NCBI RefSeq assembly: GCF_003586285.1
Contig: NZ_QUBR01000001.1
Coordinates: 124,001 to 188,000 of the forward strand
Reading direction: 5' to 3'
Length of the DNA stretch: 64,000 nucleotides
Source of the DNA: Aeromicrobium endophyticum
Lineage (GTDB): Bacteria > Actinomycetota > Actinomycetes > Propionibacteriales > Nocardioidaceae
Positions 8,132 through 18,600 of this stretch are shown in pieces; the stretch's first letter is position 1, and each line of letters starts with the position of its first letter. The notes under the pieces were generated by a model. It was not told the DNA's origin, did no database searches, and was given only the letters and a program-made list of their open reading frames with translations. The translations under genes were made by a program, and so were the position numbers.

Positions 8132-9597
8132 CTGAAGCTCCCCCCTCGCACGCGACCCGCAACGGCGGGCTCGCCCTGGCCGTGATCTGCGTGGCGCAGC
8201 TCATGGTCGTGCTCGACGCCACCGTCGTGAACGTCGCGCTGCCCAGCATCCGCGCCGATCTCGACTTCTCGGCCAACAACCTCACGTGGGTCGTCACGGC
8301 CTACTCGCTGGCCTTCGGCGGGCTCCTGCTGTTCGGCGGACGCACCGGCGACCTGTTCGGGCGTCGACGCATGTTCATGATCGGCATCGCGATCTTCGCG
8401 GTCGCGTCGCTCGTCGGCGGGTTCGCGAACGGCGAGGCGATGCTGATCATCGCCCGTGCCGCCCAGGGTGCCGGTGGCGCCATCGCCGCTCCCACCGCTC
8501 TGGCCCTGCTCGCCACGACGTTCACCGAGCCGGCCGCACGGGCCAAGGCGTTCGGGCTGTTCGCGGCGATGGCAGCATCGGGCGGCGCGCTCGGCCTGCT
8601 GCTCGGCGGCGTGCTGACCGACTACGCCAGCTGGCGCTGGGCGCTGTTCATCAATGCGCCCATCGGTGCGATCGTGCTGTTCCTCGCGCCCCGCGTGCTC
8701 AACGAGTCGCAGGGCTCCGACACCAAGCTCGACCTGCCGGGCGCCATCACCGTCACGGCCGGCATGTCGACGCTGGTCTACGGGCTCACCAAGGCCGCTG
8801 ACGACGGCTGGGGCTCGACGACGACGATCGTGACGCTCGCCGTGGCCGCAGCCCTGCTGGTGGCCTTCGTGCTGATCGAGCACCGCACCCAGCACCCGCT
8901 GATGCCGTTCCGCATCTTCGGCGACCGCAACCGCACCGGCGCGTACCTGATCATGCTGTTCCTCGCGGCGGCGCTGTTCACGACGTTCTACTTCTTGGCG
9001 CAGTACCTGCAGAACGTGCACGGCTGGAGCCCCCTGCACACCGGCATCGGCTTCCTTCCCATGCCGGCGACGATCATGTTCATGTCGATCGTCGTCGTGC
9101 GCCGCCTGATCCCCCGCCTCGGCATCCGTCCGTTCCTGACGGTCGGCCCGATCCTGGCGATCGCCGCGATGCTCTCGTTCTCGCAGCTCGACGCCAGCAG
9201 CAGCTACTGGCCGTTCCTCGGCTCGATCCTGCTGCTGGGTGTCGGCATGGGATGCAGCTTCGTCCCGCTCACGATGACCGCCGTCAACGGTGTCGCACCG
9301 CACGAGACCGGGCTCGCGTCGGCGCTGCTCAACACCGGTCAGCAGGTCGGTGGGGCCATCGGCCTGGCCGTCTTCGGGACGGTCTTCGCGCACGCCTCGA
9401 GCGACCGGGTCGCCGAGCTCGGCGATCGCGCCGGCAGCGCCGCCGGCCAGGCCGACGCGTTCGTGGCGGGCCAGCAGCACGCCTTCCAGGCGGCGATCGT
9501 CGTCACGGCCCTCGCGCTCGTGGCGTCCCTGGCACTCATCCGCGTCAACAAGGTGGCGCCGCCGACAGGCGCCGCTGCCCCGGTGCTCGCGGAGTAG
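8128..9597 (+). CDS. DHA2 family (EmrB/QacA-type) MFS drug exporter
   Basis: A 489-residue proton-driven exporter with 14 predicted transmembrane helices. Family motifs are intact: LDATVVNVALPSI in helix 1, GGRTGDLFGRRRM in the loop between helices 2 and 3 (motif A), and the motif C region AASGGALGLLLGGVLTD in helix 5. The ATG at 8128 follows CGGAGAGA and overlaps the tetR stop by four bases. Regulation by the neighbouring TetR through the 7452-7474 operator is the obvious reading. Exported compounds are probably hydrophobic toxicants or antibiotics; the specific substrate is unknown. A bidirectional terminator follows at 24 bases. Confidence 0.93.
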   Translation: MTEAPPSHATRNGGLALAVICVAQLMVVLDATVVNVALPSIRADLDFSANNLTWVVTAYSLAFGGLLLFGGRTGDLFGRRRMFMIGIAIFAVASLVGGFANGEAMLIIARAAQGAGGAIAAPTALALLATTFTEPAARAKAFGLFAAMAASGGALGLLLGGVLTDYASWRWALFINAPIGAIVLFLAPRVLNESQGSDTKLDLPGAITVTAGMSTLVYGLTKAADDGWGSTTTIVTLAVAAALLVAFVLIEHRTQHPLMPFRIFGDRNRTGAYLIMLFLAAALFTTFYFLAQYLQNVHGWSPLHTGIGFLPMPATIMFMSIVVVRRLIPRLGIRPFLTVGPILAIAAMLSFSQLDASSSYWPFLGSILLLGVGMGCSFVPLTMTAVNGVAPHETGLASALLNTGQQVGGAIGLAVFGTVFAHASSDRVAELGDRAGSAAGQADAFVAGQQHAFQAAIVVTALALVASLALIRVNKVAPPTGAAAPVLAE

Positions 9598-9620
9598 CCG
9601 CGACACCCCACGCTCCGGCG

Positions 9621-9660
9621 ACGACGAAGGCCCCCACCGTGCGGTGGGGGCCTTCGTCGT
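9621..9660. terminator. bidirectional hairpin terminator
   Basis: A perfect 19-bp inverted repeat (9621-9639 with 9642-9660) separated by two bases, so the real loop is about four bases. The core AAGGCCCCCACC is followed on the other arm by GGTGGGGGCCTT. It lies between the stop of the exporter gene (plus) and the stop of the giant RTX gene (minus) and can serve both convergent transcripts. Each arm carries a short T run as in actinobacterial terminators. Confidence 0.85.
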
Positions 9661-9668
9661 TCGTCAGG

Positions 9669-12600
9669 TCAGCGCTCGCACACGAAGCCGGGACGCCCCG
9701 GGAACTTCGTGATGCGCTCGCGGATCGGGACGGCCAGCTCGCTCGAGCCCACCGCACCGGACGCCGCCGCCAGCTCGCGCAGCGCCTTGACCATCGACGA
9801 GTCCGACTCGTCCATGACCTTGCCGGTGCCCCGGCCCGTGCGGCAGACCTTGAACGCGTTGGCCTTGGCCTTCCAGTCGATCAACCGGTCGCCCTGCGCG
9901 CGGCGACGGCTGCTGCCCGTGTCGCCCTCGTCGGCCTGCAGGCCGTCCGCGCCCGATCCGCCGTACAGGAGGTCGCCGCCGTTGGTCGTGCGGCGACGCG
10001 TGTCGGTGTCCTGGCTCGGAGCCACCAGCTTCCACAGCGCGGCGTCACGGGCGCGGCGCTTGACGTCGAGCAGGTCGTTGCCCTCGCCGCCGAACATCCG
10101 GTCGTGGCCGACCCCGCCCCAGATCGCGTCCGCACCGTCACCGGCGAAGACGACGTCGTTGCCCGCCCCCGCGTTGACGACGTCACGGCCTGCTCCGGCG
10201 TGGATCGAGTCCCCGCCGTCGTCGCCCAGGATCACGTCGTCGCCGCCGAGCCGCGCGTGGGTCGTGGTGACGACCCGCACGAGGGTGCCGCGCGGACGGA
10301 CGACCTCGCGGATGAAGGGCTTCTTGCCCTTGCTCTTCACCGTGCGGTTGACCGCACCCAGCGAGGCCGCCGGGGTCGGCACGTCCACGCCCTGGTCGCC
10401 GATGATGGCGTCGTCGCCGGCGCCGCCCGCCAGGACGTCGCCGCGCACCGCGACACCGCCGATCTGCTGGGCGGGACGGCGGGTGCCGCTGTTGTCGAAC
10501 TGGCCGTACAGGTCGTCGTCGCCCTGTCCTCCGACGAGCTGGTCGCTGCCGGCCCAGACCCCGGGCTTGGAGTCGGCCATCGCGACCTTGCGCACGGCGT
10601 GCGGGCCCGAGGCGCCGCCGCCGAGGACCGCGAGAGGTCCACCGCGGGTGACGCGACCGTTGTCGCCGAGCAGCACGTCGCGGGCGTCGCCGCCGTCGAG
10701 CGCGTCGTTGCCGTCGAGCAGGCCGGACGCCGACGCGTCGGTCAGCTTGGCCGGTGCCGTCAGCAGCCGGTCGTCGACCGAGCCGCCGGACGCCGTGATG
10801 ACCGCACCGGTGCGGCTCGAGCCGCCGCCGACGAGATCGTCCTCGCCGGCGCCGCCGACGAGGCTGTCGGCACCGTCGTTGCCCTCGAGGTAGTCGTCGC
10901 CCGATCCACCCGCCAGGCCGTCGTTGCCGGTCTGGCCGAACACCAGGTCGCGTCCCTCGTCGCCGTTCAGCGAGTCGTCGCCGCCGGTGCCCCGCGGAGC
11001 CCTCGACGTGGCGGTCGCCAGGTCGAACAGCAGCACCGACCGCAGCCGCGTGCCGTCGACCCGGGTCAGGGTCGTGGTGTCGAGGCGGGCGTTGTCGCCG
11101 GCCAGCACGTCGTCGCCCGCTCCCCCCGAGAGCGTGTCGTTCGTGTCGAGCTGTCCGGCGCCGCTGCGGCTGGGTGAGATGACGCCGTCCTGCGACGAGC
11201 TGCCGCCGGTGAGGACGTCGTCGTCCTCGCCGCCCGACAGCGTGTCGGTGCCGGCATCGCCCTCGAGCACGTCGATTCCCGCCTCGCCCGAGACGCGGTC
11301 GTCGCCGCCCTGACCGAACAGGCGGTCGTCGCCGGCGCCGCCGACGATCGTGTCGCCACCTGCGACACCGCCCGGTCCGTTCGCGCCCGGCGCCGGGGCG
11401 TCGAGCAGGTTCACGAACAGCGAGTACGCGGTGGGCGTGGTGCCGTTGTCGCCGAGGAGCACGTCGTCTCCCCCGTCGCCGTGCAGGACGTCGGCCTGGT
11501 CCGCGGTGGCCGCGGTCCAGGAGCCGCCGAGAACGTGGTCGTTCCCGTCGCCGCCGCTCACGGTGTCGCCACCGGCGCCACCCTCGACCGCGTCGTTGCC
11601 GGCTCCGGCCTCGATGACGTCGTCGCCGCTCTGACCGACGATCAGGTCGTCCTCGCCGCCGCCCGACATCGTGTCGTCGCCGCTCGCCTCGGCACTCGGA
11701 GCCGCGTCCTTGGTCAGCGGGACGTCGAACAGGGTCATCGCGACCTCGCTGCGGACGTTCTGCCACCGAGGACGGATCTTCGTGCGGTCGATCTGCAGGC
11801 GGGCGTTGTCGCCGACCATGACGTCCGAGCCGTCGTCGCCGTCGACGCCGTCGTCGCCGACCACGGTGTCGTCGCCGTCCGGCGTGCCCGCGGCCGTGCG
11901 GTCCTTGGTGACCTCGCCGGTGGTCGACGAGCCGCCGACCACCAGGTCGTCACCGTCGTCGCCCTGCACGCGGTCCGATCCCGGGCCGCCCTCGACGACG
12001 TCCTGGTCGGGGCCGCCGTAGGCCTCGTCGTTGCCGCTCTGGGCGAAGACCCAGTCGTTGCCGACTCCGCCGTAGACCAGGTCGTCGCGCGTGGCGGCGT
12101 CCGCAGTGGGCTTCGTGTCGAGCAGCGTCACCGCGACGTTGCGGATCGGGGACGGGTCCTCGTCCTCGGGCAGCGAGGTGCGCTCGAGGGTGCCGTTGCC
12201 ACCCAGCACGACGTCGTCGCCGCCGTCGCCGAACACCTCGTCGCGGCCGTCCACGGCATCCTTCTCGGCGCTGCCGCCGGCCAGCAGGTCGCTGCCCGAT
12301 CCGCCGCGCAGCACGTCCGCGTCGGCGTTGCCGAACAAGACGTCGTCGCCCGCGTCGCCGGCCACGAGGTCGTCACCGGAGTCGCCGTGCACCAGGTCGT
12401 CGCCGTCGCCGCCGCGGACCAGGTCGTTGCCCGGCCCGCCGAAGACGTTGCGGTCGTCTCCTCCACCGGCGTCGACGTAGTCGGCTCCGGCGCCGCCGGC
12501 CAGACGCGTGTCGACCTCGTCACCGCCGAGCACGCAGTCACCGTTGCCCTCGGCCCCGGTGATGCCCGCGAGCGGGATCGAGCCGGTGTCGCCGAGCTTG

Positions 12601-15600
12601 GTCGTGGTGCGGGCCTCGATCTTGCCGTTGCCGTCGAGGTCGACCTTGCCGTCGTCGAACACGACGTCCGAGACGATGCCGGTGAAGCCGGCACCCGTCG
12701 AGGTCGTCACGACGCCGTCGACGACCGACATGCCCTCGAGCTGGCCCGTGTCGTTGCCGGCCAGGTCGCCGTCGAGGTCGATCTTGCCGCCGACCACGCT
12801 GGTCGACGTCGAGCAGACGATGCTGCGGCCGGTGGCCGTCGCGTCGGCGGTGGCCGCAGCCACCTCGGTCTTGCCATCGGCGTTGTCGCCGTCGACGACG
12901 TCCACGCCGGACTCGCCGAGCAGCAGGTCGGAGCCTGCGCCGCCGGCGATCGTGTCGGCGCCGGTGCCGCCGCGCACGAGGTCGTCGTCGTCGTCGCCCT
13001 GCAGGTCGTCCTGGCCGCCCGAGCCGTAGACCCGGTCGCGACCCGGCCCACCGCGGACGATGTCGTCGCCCTGCAGGTCCTCGGCGACATCGGTGCCGTC
13101 GCCGTCGAGGACGTCGTCGCCGGCACGACCGCACACGCGGTCGGCCCCGCCGCCGCCGGAGAGCGTGTCGCTGCCGGCGCCACCGATGACGATGTCGAGG
13201 TCGTTGCCGCCCGTGACGACGTCAGGGCCGACCTCGCCACTGGCCCCCGGGCTGGCGCACTGCGCGGCCACCTGCTCGGTCGTGGGCAGCGCGACGGTCG
13301 GGATCTTGTCGACCTTCACGTCGAGCAGCTGACCGGTCGGGCTCGTGCCCACGACCGTGACCTCGCCGGTGTCGGCGAAGGTCGCGCCGGCCGAGGCGTA
13401 CTCGCCGCCGACGACGACGTCCGAGCCGTCTCCGCCGGTGACGGAGTCGGCACCGTCACCACCGACGACGAGGTCGCCGGAGTCGAGCAGCGGACGGATG
13501 CGGTCCTTGGCGGACAGCTGGAACTGTCCGCCCGGATCGGCGCCGATGCCACCGTCGAGGACGTCCTTGCCGCCGTTGCCACGCACCTCGTCGGCACCCG
13601 GGCCGCCGTTGACGCGGTCGTCGCCGTCGCCGCCTGCGACACGGTCCTGGCCCTGTCCGCCGTCGATCTGGTCCATGCCGATGCCGCCGGTGACGACGTC
13701 GTCGCCCAGCCCGGTGCGGATCGAGTCGTCGCCCTCGTCGCCGGCCACGACGTCGTTGCCGTCGCTGGTCTCGATCGTGTCGGACTCCGACCCGCCCGTC
13801 ACGACGCTGTCGGCCGTGAACTTCGGAGCCACGTAGCCCTCGTCGTCCGGGCCGAGCATGACCGCGTTGCCATCGGCGTCCTCGGTGACGGCCGGCATCG
13901 GGTACATGCGGATCGTGTCGGAGCCGTCACCCGCGTCGGCCTTGACGACCGTGCCCTCGGGCACCTCGTAGTTCTGCACGAGGTTGAACGCGCTGACCTG
14001 CAGCTGGATCTTGCCGTTCTTGGGCGCACCGACCTGGCGGACGGTGTACTTCTCGGCGCGCTCCTCGTCGAAGCCCTTGCGGTTGCTCCGCTCGCTGCCC
14101 ATCGTGAGCACCAGGTTGTTCTTGCCGTCGATCGTCCGCTGGGTGGCCAGCACCGGCTCGTCGACCGAGCAGTTGAACTCGAACAGCTTGATGCGCGGGC
14201 TGCGGACGATGTCGAACGACTCGTGCACCGTGTAGAAGATCAGCTCGATCATGAAGTAGAACGACAGCACGAACGAGATGCCCGACGAGACGTTGAACGC
14301 GCACGCAGGACCGGTGGCCGAGCCGGCGAACTCGTCGGTGTAGATCTTGCCGTCGCCGTTGGGGTCGAAGGCGTCGAGCGAGAGGTCGAGCGTGGCCCCG
14401 CCGCTGATGCCGGCCGACACGATGCCGATGCTGATCGCCGCGCCCGCCGTGACGGTGAAGGTCAGCTGGATCTCGGGGACGTCGGCGCCCTTCTCGAGGT
14501 CGTCGATGTAGAAGCCGTCGCTGAACAGGGACGGCTTGGTGCCCTGCGTGATCAGCGAGCGGAAGCCGCCGACGTCGCCGGTGTCCATGCCCTCGATCTT
14601 GCGCGACAGACCCCTGGTGTCGAAGCCGAAGGCGAACCGTCCGTCGAAGCCGACGGTGCCGCCGATCGTGGCCGTGACGGGGATCGGGCCGACCGCGAAC
14701 GGGCCGAAGCTCCTGACGATCTGACCCTTGATGCCGGCGTGACCGAGGTCGACGTAGAGCATCGTGGCGTCACCGGTGTCCTGCAGCAGGTTGAAGATCT
14801 GGCTGGTGTCCTGGAGCACGGGCAGCGAGACGCTCGGCAGGCTGATGTAGGGGGACTTCGTGACGGTCTTGTCGATCTTGAGGCCGGCGGGGTCCTTCTC
14901 GGGCTTCTCGCCCTTGACGTACTGCTTCATCTTGTCGAAGTTGCCCAGCTTGCAGCGGCCCGTGTCGCCCTTGCCGCCGTTCTCGCGCTTGAACTCCTTG
15001 CCGGCGGCCGTGCCGGTCTCGGTGCACTTGCCCGCGACGCCCGTCTTGTAGGGCGCCACCTTGAAGCCGCCGATGTCGCCGGCGCCGATGTCACGCAGGT
15101 CGATCGAGCCGTCCGGCGTGTAGGCCGCGACGTTCTGCAGCTGCAGCAGGTTGATGATCAGGTTGATCGGCGTGTCCTTCTTCTGCAGCAGCGTCAGCAG
15201 GGTCGTCGGGCCCTTGCCGACCAGCTCGGACAGCTGGCTCACGACCGGGATGGGCTTCGACAGCTGGTCGACCGCCGGGTTGAGCGGCGCGGTCCAGGCC
15301 AGGGCCTTCTTGAAGCCCGGCAGCACGGCCTCGTTGAGCGTGCCGACGTCGAGCTTGAGCTTGCTGTAGGCCACGCCCGGGTCGAGGTACGTGCCGTTCT
15401 CCCAGGAGTAGTCGATGCCGCCGACGATGTCGAAGAAGCCGACCTTGCCGGCGAACGACTCGAAGTACGTCGAGACCTTGCCGTTGCCCGTGACGTCACG
15501 GGTGAACGCGGCGCCCTTGTCGGCCAGCGCCGGGACGAAGATGCGTCCGTTCTCGGTCGCGGGCGGAGCGGTCACGTTGACGACGGTCGTCGCGTCGAGC

Positions 15601-18600
15601 TTGGTCGAGCGGTTGGTGCCGTCGCGGCGGTCGACCATGACCGAGGGGAACTTGCCGACGTAGGCGTCGATGCACTCGGTCTTGTCCGAGCTCGCGCTGG
15701 CGAACGGCTGGATCGTCGAGCGGGACAGGCCGCTGCCGACCTGCTTGGTCCACTCGGTCGACCGGGTCCACTCCGAGCAGCGCTCCTTGGTGTAGGCGCC
15801 CAGGTTGGCGTCGACCTCGACCTTGAGCAGCGGGTCGGTGTCGGTGGAGTGGTTCAGCGTGACGTACGAGCCCTTGCCGCGGGCGACGCCCATCGTGAGC
15901 TGCAGGTCGTACGACGCCGTCGCGGGCACCGTGAGGTCGGTGATGATGGTCGAGCCGATGGGGCCGACGTGGAACGGGACGTCCTTGGTCGTCGGCGCCT
16001 TGCCCTTCAGGCTCATCGGCACCTCGATGTTCTGCACGTCCGCGACGGTCGACGAGTCGGTGCACGCCGTGCCGCAGGTGATGACCGGGTCGCCCGAGGT
16101 CGACGTCAGCTTCTTGCCGTCGGCGCTCGTGTTGAGCTTCGTCAGTGCCGCCTTCAGGTCCGTCGCGAGCTTGGAGACCTTGTCGGTCTCGGCGACGGAC
16201 TTCTCGACCGGCGCCAGGGCGGCCCGGGCGGCCGAGACGTAGGTCCTGACGTCGGCGGGGACGTCGGTGCCGGCGTCGAGGTCGGTGCCCACCAGCGGGA
16301 GGCTCATCGGGATCGTCTCGTTCTCGAGCAGCTGGTCGCCGTCGAGGGCGTCCACCAGCGTCGAGTTCAGGGCGCCGAGGCCCTCGGCCAGGAAGCGGTA
16401 GGCGATCGGCTGCGGCTTCATCGAGCCGCCGCTGCCGCCCGAGCTCTGGTCGGCCTCGAGGGCCACGTCGAGCGCGTCGGTCGCCGGGGTGCTGACGATG
16501 GGGAGCTTCAAGCAGGCGGCCACCTTGGCGGACTTGGGGGTGCTGCCGCAGCCCTGCGCGCTGCCGTCGACCGAGCGTGTCTGCTCCATCTTGTCGGCCA
16601 GCGAGGTGATCGGGATCCACGTCTCGTCCGAGCCGGCGGGGCTCGTGACGGAGCCGACGCCGATGCCGACCTGGATGTCGTCCTTGGCGCCCGAGGTGAC
16701 GCGCGCGGAGCCGTAGTCGGTGGGGCGGTCGGCCAACAGCTGGCGGACGTTGCCGAGGTCACCGTCGATGCCCGTGATCTTCTCGGACGTGCCGGTGTCG
16801 GCACGCACGGACGAGCTGGCGTCCGCGAGGTCGACGCCGATGACGAACCGGGCCTGCGAGGCGACCTTGACCGGAAGCTTGGCCACCGCGTCGGAGTCGT
16901 CGTAGACCTTGACGTCGCTGTCGCCGACGGCGATGCGCAGGGGCGCCTGGCGCTGACCCGTCGTCTTCAGGGCCGACTCGAGGACGAGCTTGCCGGAACC
17001 GCTCGTGCTCAAGGTGAACTTGAGCTCGCGGCCGCTCTTGTCCTCGGTGTCCTGACCGTTGACGTGCTCGCCCATCAGCGTGGTGAACGTCTTGGCGAAC
17101 TCCTGCATCGTCGACACCCGCGGGATCGAGGTGGTGCCGGGTGCCGAGACGTCGGTGTCGATCTGACCCTGGATGTCGTTGATGACCTTGCCGAGCCCGT
17201 CGCGCGCGGCGCTGATCTCGGTCGGCAGGACGTCGACGAGCGGGAACGTGCGGTCGGCACCGAGCTTGTCCGACGGCGTGGTGAACGTGTTGAGCACGGC
17301 GGCGAGGTCCTCGACCACGATGTCGCGCATCGCGTTCTGGTCGCCCTCGATGACGTACGGGTGGCCGGCCTTGGCCACGCCGTCCTTCAGGGGACCTTCG
17401 GTGCACTTGAGCTGCTGCGCGTCGATCACGAGGTACTGCGTGCAGACCGTGCTGCTCGCCTCGCCGCCCAGGTCGTACAGCGGACGATTGACGACGCGGT
17501 CGGCGGCAGCGACGTCGGCCAGGCCGAACTGCTTGACGAAGTCGGCGCTCGAGTCCTTGATGATGCCGTCGCCGGATCCGGCCGTCATGGTCGACTGGCG
17601 GGCCGGGACGATGTCGAGCAGGCGCAGCTTGTCGAAGTCGCCACCGGTCGTGACCTTCGGCAGGGCGGCAGGCGTCAGGTCGCTCCACGACGCCTCGACG
17701 GTGCCGGTGGACTTGATGGGCCGGGAGTCCGCGGCGGCGGTCTGCTGGGAGTCCTGCACCTTGAGCGTCGCCTTGGCGGACAGGCCGCGGGTCACCGACG
17801 GCGCCTTCGAGGCGTCCTTCGTCGGGGTCAGCAGACTGGCCACCGTGACGGCGTCGCCGACGCTCTCGGTGCTGGGCAGCGTCACCGAGCCCGTGGGCAC
17901 CGACACCGACGCGGCCTTGCCGCTCTGCGAGACGGAGTAGTCGGTGACGTCCACGTCGGCCTGCAGGAAGCCGATGCGGGCCACCATCTGGGCGTCCTTG
18001 GTCAGCTTCGCCGAGGCGTCGTCGACCTGGTAGATCAGGCCGTCGTCGCCCGGCACCACGTAGAACGTCGGATCGGCGGGGGCCTGCTGGCCCGCGACCG
18101 GCTCGACCGGCTTGGTCAGGCCGATGCCGAAGTCGGCGGCGAAGGTGCGTCCGTCGAGCTTGACCGACGCGGCACCCTCCTCGGGGGTGACGGTGGTGCC
18201 GTCGGCCTGGTCGCCGGTGGGGCGGCAGACGCGGGGGGCGCTGTTCTTGACCGCCTGGCAGAGGCCCGACAGACCGGTCAGCGGGGCGAGGTTGCCGTTG
18301 CCACCGGTGGGGACGCTGGTGCCGTCCTCGTCGGGGTCGTCGCCCTGCTCGCGCACGGCGATCTGCAGCGACTTCTTGGTCGGGTCGTAGCCGACCGTGC
18401 CGTCGAGGCCCAGCTTGTCGATGGCCTGGCCGAGGTCCTGGATCGAGGTGACGGCCGAGCGCGCGACGTGCTTGCTGCCGTCCTGGGCCGTGAAGGAGAC
18501 GCGCAGGGTCGGGAAGCCGTCACCACCGGAGACGGCGACGTTCTTGGACGGTGCACGGCTCAGGGTGCCGGCGGTGCTGCCGGAGATCTTGACGCCGTCA

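Noticed and set aside
9925-13830. Regular repeated DNA that could suggest a CRISPR or tandem array
   Set aside because: The repeats are degenerate, in coding phase and translate to RTX nonapeptides; there are no constant repeats with unique spacers.
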